Position numbers and translations under genes: made by a program
Shown here: positions 34,001 to 42,190 of the stretch, piece after piece
Numbering within the stretch: the first letter of the stretch is position 1
How the letters are laid out: each line of letters begins with the position of its first letter
Origin: Onthophagus taurus
Lineage: Eukaryota; Arthropoda; Insecta; Coleoptera; Scarabaeidae
NCBI RefSeq assembly: GCF_036711975.1
Contig: NC_091975.1
Span: 8,930,501-8,994,500 of the forward strand
Direction of reading: 5' to 3'
DNA: 64,000 bases
Notes under the pieces: model-generated
What the model was told of the DNA's origin: nothing
Databases searched by the model: none
The model's input: the letters and a program-made list of their open reading frames with translations, nothing else

Positions 34001-35644
34001 CAAGAAAAATACAATAATAAGGTATAAGGTCTCAACGAGTTGGGTTTTGAAGTCAGCTGACTTCATAATAATCCCTTTGTTTGTATTTACTTTTTGTAGA
34101 GTCCACTTCTTTGATTTTAAGACAAATGAAGCTGTCCATCAGATGGCATTGGAATCTTTTATGCCCCGAGGACATGATATACTCTTTGCTGGTTCTGAAC
34201 TAACATACCTAGGTGAAATGCAATAAAACTTACATTACGGCAAACATTACATAAACTTACAACAATAAACTACTCGTTAAAGAATTTGTTACAGTCCTTG
34301 AATTAATCAGATATAGGCAACTAAATATACTCAAGTAAATTTAAGTTTTAAATAACACTTGTAATAAACATTTTTATCGTTAATACAGGAATCTTTATAT
34401 TTTCGAATCAACAAGTGCCAAAACGAACCAAGTTGCACAACCCAAAAAAAATATAAATAAACCGCGTTAAAATAGATCGAAATCGACTCACAAAATCTAT
34501 TTATAAAGATAAGATTACGGCGCAGTTTTCATATTTTTACATCTTCAAATGGAATAGCTTAAGAGGAAAAAAAATGTTACAACAAAAATGCAGATGCGTG
34601 ATAAAGGGTTCATGAACAAGGCTCGCAACCAATTTAGTTATTTATGCAACTGGGTCACCGTAACAGATTCAAAGCCATTTGTAATTGGATCTATTATCGA
34701 AGTGAAAATTTTTTAGCCAAGAATTCTTTTCGTATTGAGAATTTTAATGGTTTCTTTTGAATTTTTCTTCCGATTGTTTTCTTAAATACGTTTTTTGGGT
34801 TGGGTCTTAAATAGTTAATAGCCTGAGACGTAGGATAGGTCCTTATTGTTATACACTGGAACTGCTTTTAAAAAGGTGCAGCTTCATAAACCTTTTGACC
34901 TGGTCGATGACATAACAATTTTAATTGTTAAACATCTTTAATTACTCCAATTAATAAGTTTTTAATTATTAAAACAAAATTTTTTTAAATAATAAAGAAA
35001 GATAAAACTCTTACCTCACATATTCTATTTTTAAACTATTATTTAATAAACTCCATTTAACGATTTCGATGTCATACAACAACAATTAGCAACAATATAA
35101 AGTTATTAGGAATGATCTAACACAGTTTTTTAGTGTTATGAGCAATTTTAAATTCGATTTTGATACTAAACGTGACCGATTCTGTTGAATTTTCATTTAA
35201 TAAATGGAAAGGAGACTTCGGCTCGGTCAGTATTTATATTTGTGCATTTAATCGTCCGGTCGATAGTTTTCCTATCTCGTTTATTTTATACCTCGGTAAC
35301 ATCATTGTACCAGGCTCTGGCTTCGATAATTTGGCAGCAAAATTAATTTATGGCACCGGAAAAGACGTCCTTCATCAAAAAGTAATCACGAAAAGAATTA
35401 GAAAGGGAAATCCAATATATATCTTTAAAATTAATCTTCGAATCACGTTGATAAACAATCTAATTAATTCGAATCTGACGTGAGATTTAAAAATAAATAA
35501 TACGATTGATTAGAATTAATTTAAAAAGAAAACGGTTTATTTAAATCTTTAATTAAAACGATTAAAATCGAAAATTAATTTACCTGGGTTATGAGTACCG
35601 GGTAATTTTTCAGGAACCTCTTCAGTAGAACGCACTTCAGTCAT
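985..35644 (-). CDS. tau: tau, microtubule-associated protein (whole split gene)
   Basis: Tau binds along microtubules in neurons and other cells and stabilises them. The minus strand encodes five tubulin-binding repeats with the family signature K(V/I)GS..N..(Y/H)(K/Q)PGGG, preceded by a Ser/Pro/Lys-rich region (SPTKSRSVSRGSKSP) and a long Pro/Gln-rich then acidic region. Exons I can join in phase are 21330-21395, 16010-16832, 15883-15926, 15651-15828, 11698-11906, 11346-11531, optionally 11061-11111, then 1551-1715 and 985-1047. This gives 577 residues (594 with the optional exon). Two further start exons (26949-26976, 35584-35644) have a phase that fits 15883-15926 and would give short forms of about 290 and 301 residues. 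Five repeats is, as I recall, the number in Drosophila tau. Repeat exons begin and end in phase 0 after GGG(D/E)(K/V)K, so repeats are modular. The identity is secure; which first exons are used is inference. Confidence 0.9.
1048..1550 (-). other. tau last intron, AT-rich
   Basis: Plain AT-rich sequence between two tau exons. I see no further exon, repeat or element in it. Confidence 0.6.
1551..1715 (-). CDS. tau: tau exon with the fifth microtubule-binding repeat
   Basis: The acceptor is a T-rich tract ending CTTAG at 1716; the donor is CACAG/GTAAGC at 1550. The 165 bases (55 residues, phase 0) start IETKKLDIKAK and contain SKVNSLDNVKHRPGGGDKK followed by IFDDKEYLRQK, the typical sequence after the last repeat in insect tau. 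Reading on past the donor gives non-tau sequence, so the longer open frame down to 1449 is read-through into the intron. Confidence 0.88.
1716..2290. other. tau intron with an unclassified retroelement-like stretch
   Basis: From about 1890 the sequence becomes less AT-rich and reads in broken plus-strand frames (YDKFFHRILEDINRVELQ), suggesting an old retroelement I cannot place. Its last 88 bases (2203-2290) recur on the far side of the following satellite array at 4548-4637. Confidence 0.4.
2290..4545. repeat. satellite array, 168-bp monomer
   Basis: About 13 head-to-tail monomers; unit starts measured at 2467, 2634, 2802 and 2970 give 167-168 bases. Copies are well over 95% alike by eye. 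Each monomer has a small stem, TATCTCAA/TTGAGATA, around a 7-base loop. The array is bounded by the 88-base direct repeat at 2203-2290 and 4548-4637. Confidence 0.95.
4700..5590 (+). pseudogene. non-LTR retrotransposon, degenerate RT and C-terminal fragment
   Basis: Plus-strand pieces read RPISILSVLSKALERS (RT entry motif) at about 4730, then YADDLQIY (catalytic YADD) with KLNTAKTQAI and VRNLGVVMDSTMSW, and after a frameshift SLPTEIRNIHHLVTFKNHLK, the usual C-terminal end of CR1/L2/RTE-like elements. RT motifs A and B between entry motif and YADD are missing, and frames are broken, so this is a dead copy in the tau intron, opposite to tau. Confidence 0.85.
5690..6272 (+). pseudogene. non-LTR retrotransposon, RT N-terminal fragment
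   Basis: Broken plus-strand frames give LLEGVFPSIWKQSIVIP, a degraded RPIS motif, then an intact run QLTEFLKIERIVPVNQSGFR and GHSCETALNNIVDDIY. This is the region just before RT motif A. It stops abruptly at the minus-strand element at 6273; a matching downstream part is at 7940-8560. Confidence 0.8.
6273..7935 (-). pseudogene. Jockey-clade non-LTR retrotransposon with internal deletions
   Basis: The long minus-strand frame (start near 7691) carries FPLWYKRSTIRVVKEK, NYRPISILSAIPKVFEKIVQ, motif A IYTDYSKAFDKIDHTIL, motif B SSGVPQGSHLGPTLFLIYIN and motif C LLYADD, then the LRNLGFVIR and LLPLRQRR C-terminal region: a Jockey-type RT. Two parts are missing: most of the endonuclease (only YYQNVRGLRSK remains at 7698-7934) and about 55 residues just after YADD, where the frame stays open. 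The last residues of the frame, below about 6272, are antisense read-through into the neighbouring plus-strand element. It is inactive as it stands. Confidence 0.88.
7940..8560 (+). pseudogene. non-LTR retrotransposon, RT C-terminal fragment
   Basis: Starts at a relic of the YADD motif (ADDTQIDLSF) and continues MHGIKINTNKTQIILFG, SKSVKNLGLVMDEALSF and HTNQLISRALK, then decays. It is likely the remainder of the element broken at 6272, with RT motifs A and B absent from both halves. Confidence 0.8.
8630..10560 (+). pseudogene. R1/I-like non-LTR retrotransposon, heavily decayed
   Basis: Ordered plus-strand remains of one ORF2: endonuclease end (KTITIASVYLPED) near 8770, connector (TNSWWNTELVHLKRQV) near 9030, RT entry (WREVKVVFIPKPGRRDYTNP, KSYRP) near 9490, GLTLDKTLTWRLHMEGKINK near 9870 and the RNase H-side tail (LRLVIGLITGHLHLQKHL) near 10370. 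The last motif is typical of R1/I-group elements. Many frameshifts and stops. Confidence 0.82.
10561..11060 (-). other. tau intron, no clear feature
   Basis: The first part may be the 3' tail of the preceding retroposon; the rest is AT-rich intron. I find nothing codable. Confidence 0.4.
11061..11111 (-). CDS. tau: candidate tau cassette exon, 17 residues
   Basis: A 51-base open segment with acceptor ATTCGTTTAG and donor GAAGAA/GTAAGT encodes TACEKVNKKLDSVRREE. Both ends are phase 0, so it can be included or skipped between 11346-11531 and 1551-1715 without changing frame. If included it would fall inside the linker after the fourth PGGG motif and add a cysteine. Support is only the splice consensus, phase and charged composition; no tau homology is recognised. 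Confidence 0.5.
11346..11531 (-). CDS. tau: tau exon with the third and fourth repeats
   Basis: Acceptor TTTGTGCAG and donor GTTAAG/GTAATT bound 186 bases (62 residues, phase 0 at both ends). It begins IEHRKLNWNAS and carries SKIGSLDNTTHKPKGGDKK and KVGSKDNMKYQPGGGDVK. In the third repeat the usual PGGG is PKGG, a change in the hairpin-turn motif of the family. Confidence 0.9.
11698..11906 (-). CDS. tau: tau exon with the first and second repeats (intact copy)
   Basis: Acceptor GTTTTTAG and donor AAG/GTACGT bound 209 bases. The exon starts with two bases of a split codon and reads VPMNKVQVGGAPSPNLKEVK, then SKIGSLQNTSYKPGGGQIK and SKIAAKNDTYVPGGGEKK. The segment APSPNLK...SKIGSL is diagnostic of insect tau. 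This is the intact member of a duplicated pair; the other copy at 15016-15152 lacks its 3' part. An upstream in-frame ATG in intron sequence (to 11961) is a spurious start. Confidence 0.9.
11760..12440 (-). repeat. duplicated tau segment, copy A
   Basis: Bases 11760-12185 match 15016-15470 and 12195-12440 match 16925-17170, both nearly identical. The interval 15475-16920, with three tau exons, is absent here: the joint at about 12186-12196 lies in a short TTCGTAAA-like stretch. Copy A keeps the full first/second-repeat exon. Confidence 0.88.
12440..15015. repeat. satellite array, 172-bp family, between the tau duplicates
   Basis: About 15 monomers of 169-174 bases, recognisable by TCCATCAGTTTTAGTACTT, CCAATTTTGACATTTTGTGA and GATAGATAAATATG. 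Adjacent copies alternate between a short-spaced and a long-spaced variant in places, suggesting a dimeric order. Same family as 17165-21140, 36450-42190 and (inverted) 51640-55500. Confidence 0.95.
15016..15152 (-). pseudogene. tau: truncated duplicate of the first-repeat tau exon
   Basis: This is a near-identical copy of 11760-11906, including acceptor and upstream intron. It ends inside the codons for KKIDLSK, where satellite sequence takes over, so the second repeat and the donor site are gone. The joint is in a shared GATAGAT-type stretch present in both exon and satellite. Since it keeps a good acceptor it could compete for splicing, but it has no evident donor and is probably skipped. 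Confidence 0.85.
15651..15828 (-). CDS. tau: tau exon, Ser/Pro/Lys-rich region before the repeats
   Basis: Acceptor AATATTAG and donor AAAGA/GTAAGA bound 178 bases. It starts in phase 0 and leaves one base, matching the two-base start of 11698-11906. The protein has DQSSNGDHNSPRKSTTGKPP and then SPTKSRSVSRGSKSP and TPDSPTPSTPGS. This basic, SP/TP-rich segment corresponds to the proline-rich, proline-directed-kinase target region of tau. Confidence 0.85.
15883..15926 (-). CDS. tau: tau small exon (44 bases)
   Basis: Acceptor TTTGTTCCAG and donor GGAAAT/GTAAGT bound 44 bases that complete one split codon and encode GDNDSGVDESTQGN, ending in phase 0. It is too small for ORF detection but fits both neighbours exactly. 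Its entry phase also matches the ends of the two far-upstream start exons at 26949 and 35584. Confidence 0.75.
16010..16832 (-). CDS. tau: tau large N-terminal exon (Pro/Gln-rich and acidic)
   Basis: Acceptor AAATGTAAG/GTC and donor TCAG/GTTAAT bound 823 bases, an open frame of 274 codons that leaves one base. The first half is Pro/Gln/Arg-rich (for example QQQFRPNQQRPPFPGTPPQ); the second half is highly charged (AEKSENLEKPEKPKTL) and ends SRSSLGRPETFKS. The composition fits an intrinsically disordered projection domain. Low-complexity sequence makes homology weak; placement rests on phase and splice sites. ATG at 16422-16424 is internal. Confidence 0.75.
17165..21140. repeat. satellite array, 172-bp family, with a MITE inside
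   Basis: About 20 monomers of the 172-bp family in the same orientation as 12440-15015. It is split by the hAT-like element at 20014-20451. Copies after 20600 are more diverged and have small deletions, as expected toward an array edge. Confidence 0.93.
20014..20451. mobile_element. hAT-type MITE with 8-bp target duplication
   Basis: A 438-base non-satellite block interrupts a monomer. Its ends are inverted repeats of 32 bases with one mismatch (left begins CTTTGATTATATATAATATG). GTTTTAGT is duplicated on both sides (20006-20013 and 20452-20459), and removing one copy with the element restores a normal monomer. The 8-bp duplication points to the hAT superfamily. No transposase; the minus-strand 82-codon frame is not protein-like. 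Confidence 0.9.
21141..22545. other. non-repetitive island around a candidate tau start exon
   Basis: Holds the candidate exon at 21330-21395 and otherwise mixed AT-rich sequence. Near 22157-22180 a perfect stem AAGGTTCA/TGAACCTT is visible. A GC-containing patch at 22190-22290 could be promoter or 5' leader for minus-strand transcription, but no TATA box is clear. Open frames at 21221 (+) and 21606 (-) show no protein-like features. Confidence 0.4.
21330..21395 (-). CDS. tau: candidate tau first coding exon (long form)
   Basis: ATG at 21393-21395 opens 22 codons, MSQPSTVLNGPSDGNQTAQT plus TM, ending at donor ACGATG/GTAAGG in phase 0. That is the phase needed by 16010-16832. An in-frame TAA lies a few codons upstream of the ATG, so this cannot be an internal exon in that frame. 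It is the only non-satellite sequence immediately upstream of the 17165-21140 array. The assignment is inference from phase, donor quality and position. Confidence 0.5.
22546..26579. mobile_element. terminal-inverted-repeat element carrying a satellite array
   Basis: Ends are 56-base inverted repeats, 22546-22601 and 26524-26579, differing at one position and starting CAGGGTGATTCACATAAGAA. Flanks are TATA on each side (22542-22545, 26580-26583), consistent with a TA or TATA target duplication as in Tc1/mariner-like MITEs. Inside are about 21 satellite monomers and 180 bases of unique sequence at the right (26340-26523). No transposase: non-autonomous. Confidence 0.9.
22602..26340. repeat. satellite array, 173-bp monomer, inside the TIR element
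   Basis: Units beginning CTAGTGATAAAGAAAAAATC recur at 22602, 22775, 22948 and 23121, exactly 173 bases apart; about 21 copies. Two monomer types differ at several linked sites (AGTTTATTTGAAATAAATTG with AAAAGGACATTACTC, versus AGTTTTTTAGGAATAAATTG with AAAAAAACATCATCC). They alternate at the left and then give way to a run of the second type. Confidence 0.95.
26584..27420. other. non-repetitive island with a candidate start exon
   Basis: Contains the candidate exon 26949-26976. It also holds an unexplained minus-strand frame at 26768-26880 that ends in TAA at 26768 and reads KNDTETGIPYKDKASKPQ before the end. No AG acceptor precedes that frame in phase, so I do not call it a gene. Confidence 0.4.
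26949..26976 (-). CDS. tau: candidate alternative tau first exon (MKGPKMSRS)
   Basis: ATG at 26974-26976 in context TTACCATGAAAGG opens nine codons, MKGPKMSRS, plus one base before donor CGGTCAG/GTACGA. Its phase fits the two-base starts of 15883-15926 and 11698-11906 but not 16010-16832. It sits in a short non-repetitive island. It could instead start another gene, since a nearby minus-strand frame at 26768-26880 is unexplained. Confidence 0.35.
27900..28240. repeat. degenerate short-period repeat, TCTAGTCTTCTG type
   Basis: The words TAGTCTTCTG and TAGTCTTTTG recur every 20-30 bases, embedded in a longer repeat of about 145 bases (GTAAGAAAGATGTGCTTCAT at 28008; GTAAGAAGAATCTGCTTCAT at about 28150). 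It interrupts the left, degraded part of the 175-bp array. Confidence 0.75.
28250..28560. other. unclassified insert in the 175-bp array
   Basis: Non-satellite sequence with two copies of CTCAAGTGGACAC (28482, 28531) and CTCTCGGAGAGC, suggestive of a small DNA transposon remnant. The 89-codon plus frame over it is not convincing. Confidence 0.35.
34100..34226 (+). pseudogene. orphan exon-like fragment (unknown protein)
   Basis: After an acceptor-like TTTTTGTAG at 34091-34099 the plus strand reads VHFFDFKTNEAVHQMALESF then MPRGHDILFAGSELTYLG and ends in TAA at 34224-34226. The composition is protein-like and unlike the flanking AT-rich DNA. No upstream exon is visible in the adjacent satellite, so it is probably a fragment of a mobile element or pseudogene. 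Confidence 0.35.
34227..35583. other. non-repetitive AT-rich sequence next to the distal tau start exon
   Basis: No tandem repeat. An open frame of 107 codons on the plus strand at 35160-35483 has moderate GC but no recognisable motif or splice context; I leave it uncalled. As tau intron it could hold regulatory DNA. Confidence 0.4.
35584..35644 (-). CDS. tau: candidate alternative tau first exon (MTEVRSTEEVPEKLPGTHNP)
   Basis: ATG at 35642-35644 (context CAAAAATGAC) opens 20 codons and leaves one base at donor AACCCAG/GTAAAT. Acidic, disordered composition suits a tau N terminus, and the phase fits splicing to 15883-15926, which would skip the large Pro-rich exon. It lies outside all arrays, next to a likely promoter region. 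The distance to the next exon (about 19 kb) and the lack of transcript data keep confidence moderate. Confidence 0.5.
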
Positions 35645-36450
35645 TTTTGTTTTTAGCGCACCTTTTTTACTTTATATCTCCCGGAAACTTCTTTTAAAAT
35701 TAATACTTTAATTTTAAAATTAATTTAGTTTCAAAATCTCGCTTCAAAACGATTCGGTACGTTTTTAGATGCGGATGCTGAGATGTTATTTGCAACTCTG
35801 CGTGGACCGGGATTCGTTCGATATTACGATCCCCAGCTTGTCCATCTCACTCGATTCGGTCAATAATGAGTGAGATGGAAAGGTTTTCGCACAGGCGCAA
35901 TATCAAATAAATGAAATAATATTTTTTAATTTAAATAATTTTATCTAACAATAAAATAGATTCTTTGACATTTTGGGATAAAGGTTAAACTTGGGGTGAA
36001 AATTTAGGACGTTAAAATTTGAGTTTTAAAGGTTAACTCAATATCTTAACATAAAAAAATCGATTCGAATTGACGATGATTGAATTAAATAACAACCAGT
36101 TGTAATAGAGAAAATTGTTATTAAGTACATTCTTTAGCTCAATAATGGTACATTGGCCTATAATTTGACCCTTCCCATAAAAAAATCAATACTGAGGCGG
36201 TTTTAAGAACATGAAAGATCTCTTCGAGTTTAAATTTTAAGTACTAAAAAGAATGTTAAGATTTTTTTTTAATTAAAAATTGTGTTAATTGTTTTATTGT
36301 AAGATGACAAAATTTATTTTTATTTCATTTTGAAGGCGTGTGCTTTATGGTTCATGGTTCATAGCAGAGGTAATCGAACTTTAAGATTGTCATCAACCGT
36401 AAATAATTGAGTTTAAAAAGTTTTCTCTTCCAAAAATTGTGATTTATTAC
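35645..36450 (-). promoter_or_regulatory. presumed 5' leader and promoter side of the distal tau exon
   Basis: Non-repetitive DNA upstream of ATG 35644. A perfect 12-base inverted repeat, TCCATCTCACTC/GAGTGAGATGGA (35841-35852 and 35868-35879), and a GC-richer patch at 35780-35900 stand out. No clear TATA box or initiator was identified; the promoter call is inference from position. Confidence 0.35.
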
Positions 36451-39400
36451 TATTATTACTATATCACTAGAAACTAGTGATAAATAAATTATGGATCATG
36501 ATTTATTGATGCGTTAGGAATAGTTTTTATTCACAACGTCTTCCTCCATCAGTTTTAGTACTTGAGTTATAATTGATTTTATTAAGAAAATCGTCCAATT
36601 TTGACATTTTTTGATTTATGCCATATCACTAAAAACTGGTGATAGATAAATATGAAATAATTATGGATTATGATTTCTTGATGCATTAGGAATAGTTTTT
36701 ATTCACAACGTCTTCCTCCATCAGTTTTAGTATTGGAGTTATAATTGATTTTATTAAGAAAAATCATCCAAATTTTGACATTTTGTGATTTATACCATAT
36801 CACTAAAAACTGGTGATAGATACATATGAAATGGTTATGGATTATGATTTCTTGCTGCATTAGGAATAGTATTTATTCAAAACGTCTTTCTCCATCAGTT
36901 TTAGTACTTGAGTTATAGTTGATTTTATTATGAAAAATTGTCCAATTTTGACATTTTGGGATTTATACCATATCTCAAAGAACTGGTGATAGATACATAT
37001 TAAATAATTATGGATTATCATTTCTTGATACATTAGGAATAATTTTTATTCACAACGTCTTTCTCCATCAGTTTTAGTGCTTGAGTTATAATTGATTTTA
37101 TTAATAAAATCGTCCAATTTTGACATTTTGTGATTTATGCCATATCACTAAAAACTGGTGATAGATACATATGAAATAATTATGGATTATGATTTCTTGA
37201 TGCATTAGGAATAATTTTTATTCACAACGTTTTTCTCCATCAGTTGTAGTATTTGAGTTACAGTTGACTTCATTATGAAAAATCGTCCAATTTTGACATT
37301 TTGTGATTTATGCCATATCACTAAAAACTGGTGATAGATACATATGAAATAATTATAGATTATGATTTCTTGATGCATTAGGAATAGTTTTTATTCACAA
37401 CGTCTTTCTCCATCAGTTTTAGTGCTTGAGTTATAATTAATTTTATTAAGAAAATCGTCCAATTTTAACATTTTATGATTTATGCCATATCACTAAAAAC
37501 TGGTGATAGATACATATGAAATGGTTATGGATTATGATTTCTTGGTGCATTAGGAATAGTTTTTATTCACAACGTCTTTCTCCATCAGTTTTAGTACTTG
37601 AGTTATAGTTGACTTCATTATGAAAAATCGTCCAATTTTGACATTTTGTGATTTATGCCATATCACTAAAAACTGGTGATAGATACATATGAAATAATTA
37701 TAGATTATGATTTCTTGATGCATTAGGAATAGTTTTTATTCACAACGTCTTTCTCCATCAGTTTTAGTGCTTGAGTTATAATTAATTTTATTAAGAAAAT
37801 CGTCCAATTTTAACATTTTATGATTTATGCCATATCACTAAAAACTGGTGATAGATACATATGAAATGGTTATGGATTATGATTTCTTGGTGCATTAGGA
37901 ATAGTTTTTATTCACAACGTCTTTCTCCATCAGTTTTAGTACTTGAGTTATAGTTGATTTTATTATGAAAAATTGTCCAATTTTGACATTTTGGGATTTA
38001 TACCATATCTCTAAAAGCTGGTGATAGATACATATTAAATAAATATGGATTATCATTTCTTAATACATTAGGAATAATTTTTATTCACAACGTCTTTCTC
38101 CATCAGTTTTAGTGCTTGAGTTATAATTGATTTTATTAATAAAATCGTAAAATTTTGACATTTTGTGATTTATGCCATATCACTAAAAGCTGGTGATAGA
38201 TACATATGAAATAATTATGGATTACCATTTCTTGATGCATTAGGAATAGTTTTTATTCTCAACGTCTTCCACCATCAGTTTTAGTACTTGAGTTACAGTT
38301 GATGTTATTATGAAAAATCGTCCAATTTTGACATTTTGTGATTTATGCCATATCTTTAAAAACTGGTGATAGATACATATGAAATAATTATGGATTATGA
38401 TTTCTTGATGCATTAGGAATAGTTTTTATTCACAACGTCTTCCTCTATCAGTTTTAGTACTTGAGTTACAGTTGATTTTATTATGAAAAATCGTCCAATT
38501 TTGACATTTTGTGATTTGTGTCATATCACTAAAAACTGGTGATAGATACATATGAAATAATTATGGATTATGATTTCTGGATGCATTAGGAATAGTTTTG
38601 ATTCACAACGTCCTTCTCCATCAGTTTTAGTACTTGAGTTATAGTTGATTCTATTAAGAAAATCGTCCAATTTTGACATTTTGTGATTTATGCCATATCA
38701 CTAAAAATTGGTGATAGATACATATGAAATAATTATGGATTATGATTTCTTGATGCATTAGGAATAGTTTTTATTCACAACGTCTTCCTCCATCAGTTTT
38801 AATACTTGAGTTATAGTTAATTTTATTAAGAAAATCGTCCAATTTTGACATTTTGTGATTTATGCCATATCACTAAAAACTAGTGATAGATACATATGAA
38901 ATAATTATGGATTATGATTTCTTGATGCATTAGGAATAGTTTTTATTCACAACGTCTTTCTCCACCAGTTTTAGTACTTGAGTTATAATTGATTTTATTA
39001 AGAAAATCGTCCAATTTTGACATTTTATGATTTATGCCATATCACTAAAAACTGGTGATAGATACATATGAAATAATTATGGATTATGATTTCTTGATGC
39101 ATTAGGAATAGTTTTTATTCACAACGTCTTTCTCCATCAGTTTTAGTATTTGAGTTATAATTGATTTTATAAAGAAAAATCATCCAAATTTTGACATTTT
39201 GTGATTTATACCATATCACTAAAAACTGGTGATAGATACATATGAAATGGTTATGGATTATGATTTCTTGGTGCATTAGGAATAGTATTTATTCACAACG
39301 TCTTTCTCCATCAGTTTTAGTACTTGAGTTATAGTTGATTTTATTATGAAAAATTGTCCAATTTTGACATTTTGGGATTTATACCATATCTCAAAGAACT

Positions 39401-42190
39401 GGTGATAGATACATATTAAATAATTATGGATTATCATTTCTTGATACATTAGGAATAATTTTTATTCACAACGTCTTTCTCCATCAGTTTTAGTGCTTGA
39501 GTTATAATTGATTTTATTAATAAAATCGTAAAATTTTGACATTTTGTGATTTATGCCATATCACTAAAAACTGGTGATAGATACATATGAAATAATTATG
39601 GATTATGATTTCTTGATGCATTAGGAATAATTTTTATTCACAACGTTTTTCTCCATCAGTTTTAGTATTTGAGTTACAGTTGACTTCATTATGAAAAATC
39701 GTCCAATTTTGACATTTTGTGATTTATGCCATATCACTAAAAACTGGTGATAGATACATATGAAATAATTATAGATTATGGTTTCTTGATGCATTAGGAA
39801 TAGTTTTTATTCACAACGTCTTTCTCCATCAGTTTTAGTGCTTGAGTTATAATTAATTTTATTAAGAAAATCGTCCAATTTTGACATTTTATGATTTATG
39901 CCATATCACTAAAAACTGGTGATAGATACATATGAAATAATTATGGATTACCATTTCTTGATGCATTAGGAATAGTTTTTATTCACAACGTCTTCCTCCA
40001 TCAGTTTTAGTACTTGAGTTACAGTTGATGTTATTATGAAAAATCGTCCAATTTTGACATTTTGTGATTTATGCCATATCACTAAAAGCTGGTGATAGAT
40101 ACATATGAAATAATTATGGATTACCATTTCTTGATGCATTAGGAATAGTTTTTATTCTCAACGTCTTCCACCATCAGTTTTAGTACTTGAGTTACAGTTG
40201 ATGTTATTATGAAAAATCGTCCAATTTTGATATTTTGTGATTTATGCCATATCACTAAAAACTGGTGATAGATACATATGAAATAATTATGGATTATGAT
40301 TTCTTGATGCATTAGGAATAGTTTTTATTCACAACGTCTTTCTCCATTAGTTTTGGTACTTGAGTTATAGTAGATTTTATTAAGAAAATCGTCCAATTTT
40401 GCCATTTTGTGATTTATACCATATCACTAGAAACTGGTGATAGATACATATGAAATAGTTATGGTTTATGATTTCTTGATGCATTAGGAATAGTTTTTAT
40501 TCACAACGTTTTCCTCTATCAGTTTTAGTACTTGAGTTACAGTTGATTTTATTATGAAAAATCGTCCAATTTTGACATTTTGTGATTTGTGTCATATCAC
40601 TAAAAACTGGTGATAGATACATATGAAATAATTATGGATTATGATTTCTTGATGCATTAGGAATAATTTTTATTCACAACGTTTTTCTCCATCAGTTTTA
40701 GTATTTGAGTTACAGTTGACTTCATTATGAAAAATCGTCCAATTTTGACATTTTGTGATTTATGCCATATTACTAAAAACTGGTGATAGATACATATGAA
40801 ATAATTATAGATTATGATTTCTTGATGCATTAGGAATAGTTTTTATTCACAAAGTCCTTCACCATCAGTTTTAGTACTTGAGTTATAGTTGATTCTATTA
40901 AGAAAATCGTCCAATTTTGAATTTATGCTATATCTTTAAAAACTGGTGATAGATACATATGAAATAATTATGGATTATCATTTCTTGGTGCATTAGGAAT
41001 ACTTTTTATTCACAACGTCCTTCTCCATCAGTTTTAGTACTTGAGTTATAGTTGATTCTATTAAGAAAATCGTCCAATTTTGACATTTTGTGATTTATGC
41101 CATATCTTTAAAAACTGGTGATAGATACATATGAAATAATTATGGATTATCATTTCTTGGTGCATTAGGAATACTTTTTATTCACAACGTCTTTCTCCAT
41201 CAGTTTTAGTACTTGAGTTATAGTTAATTTTATTAAGAAAATCGTCCAATTTTGACATTTTGTGATTTATGCCATATCTTTAAAAACTGGTGATAGATAC
41301 ATATGAAATAATTATGGATTATGATTTCTTGGTGCATTAGGAATAGTTTTTGTTCATAACGTCTTTCTCCATCAGTTTTAGTACTTGAGTTACAGTTGAT
41401 TTTATTAAGAAAAATCTTCCAATTGTGACATTTTGTGATTTATGGCATATCACTAAAAACTGGTGATAGATACTTATGAAATAATTATGGATTATGATTT
41501 CTTAATGTATTAGGAATAGTTTTTATTCACAACGTCTTCCTCTATCAGTTTTAGTACTTGAGTTACAGTTGATTTTATTATGAAAAATCGTCCAATTTTG
41601 ACATTTTGTGATTTGTGTCATATCACTAAAAACTGGTGATAGATACATATGAAATAATTATGGATTATGATTTCTGGATGCATTAGGAATAGTTTTTATT
41701 CACAACGTCCTTCTCCATCAGTTTTAGTACTTGAGTTATAGTTGATTCTATTAAGAAAATCGTCCAATTTTGGCATTTTGTGATTTATGCCATATCACTA
41801 AAAACTGGTGATAGATACATATGAAATAGTTATGGTTTATGATTTCTTGATGCATTAGGAATAGTTTTTATTCACAACGTTTTTCTGCATCAGTTTTAGT
41901 ACTTGAGTTATAATTGATTTTATTAAGAAAATCGTGCAATTTTGACATTTTGTGATTTATGCCATATCACTAAAAACTGGTGATAGATACATATGAAATA
42001 ATTATGGATTATGATTTCTTGATCTATTAGGAACAGTTTTTATTCACAACCTCTTCCTCCATCAGTTTTAGTACTTGAGTTACAGTTGATTTTGTTATGA
42101 AAAATCGTCCAATTTTGTGATTTGTGCCATATCACTAGAAATTGGTGATAGATAAATATAAAATAATTATGGATTATGATTTCTTGATAC
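36450..42190. repeat. satellite array, 172-bp family, upstream of tau
   Basis: About 33 monomers, same orientation as the arrays at 12440 and 17165. Diagnostic differences: GATAGATACATATGAAATAA instead of GATAGATAAATATG, and GGAATAGTTTTTATTCACAA. It therefore forms its own subfamily. Blocks of several monomers recur (for example 37260-37480 and 37590-37820 are nearly identical), showing duplication of multi-monomer units. Confidence 0.95.

Larger units (their letters stand above)
27420..34015. repeat. satellite array, 175-bp monomer
   Basis: About 35 monomers; GCGTCAATATCGAG recurs at 31023, 31198 and 31373 (175 bases). Recognisable words are TTGCTCTCATTCACTTTTGC, TTGTTGCTATTTCAAGTTGT and CATTCGGGAAACGAAGCAT. 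The centre (30000-33000) is homogeneous; both edges are degraded. Unit-like copies at 27420-27700 are separated from the main array by 27900-28560. Confidence 0.94.

Noticed and set aside
35160..35483. 107-codon plus-strand open frame upstream of the distal tau exon
   Set aside because: No recognisable motif, no splice or promoter context, and it lies antisense in a presumed tau intron.
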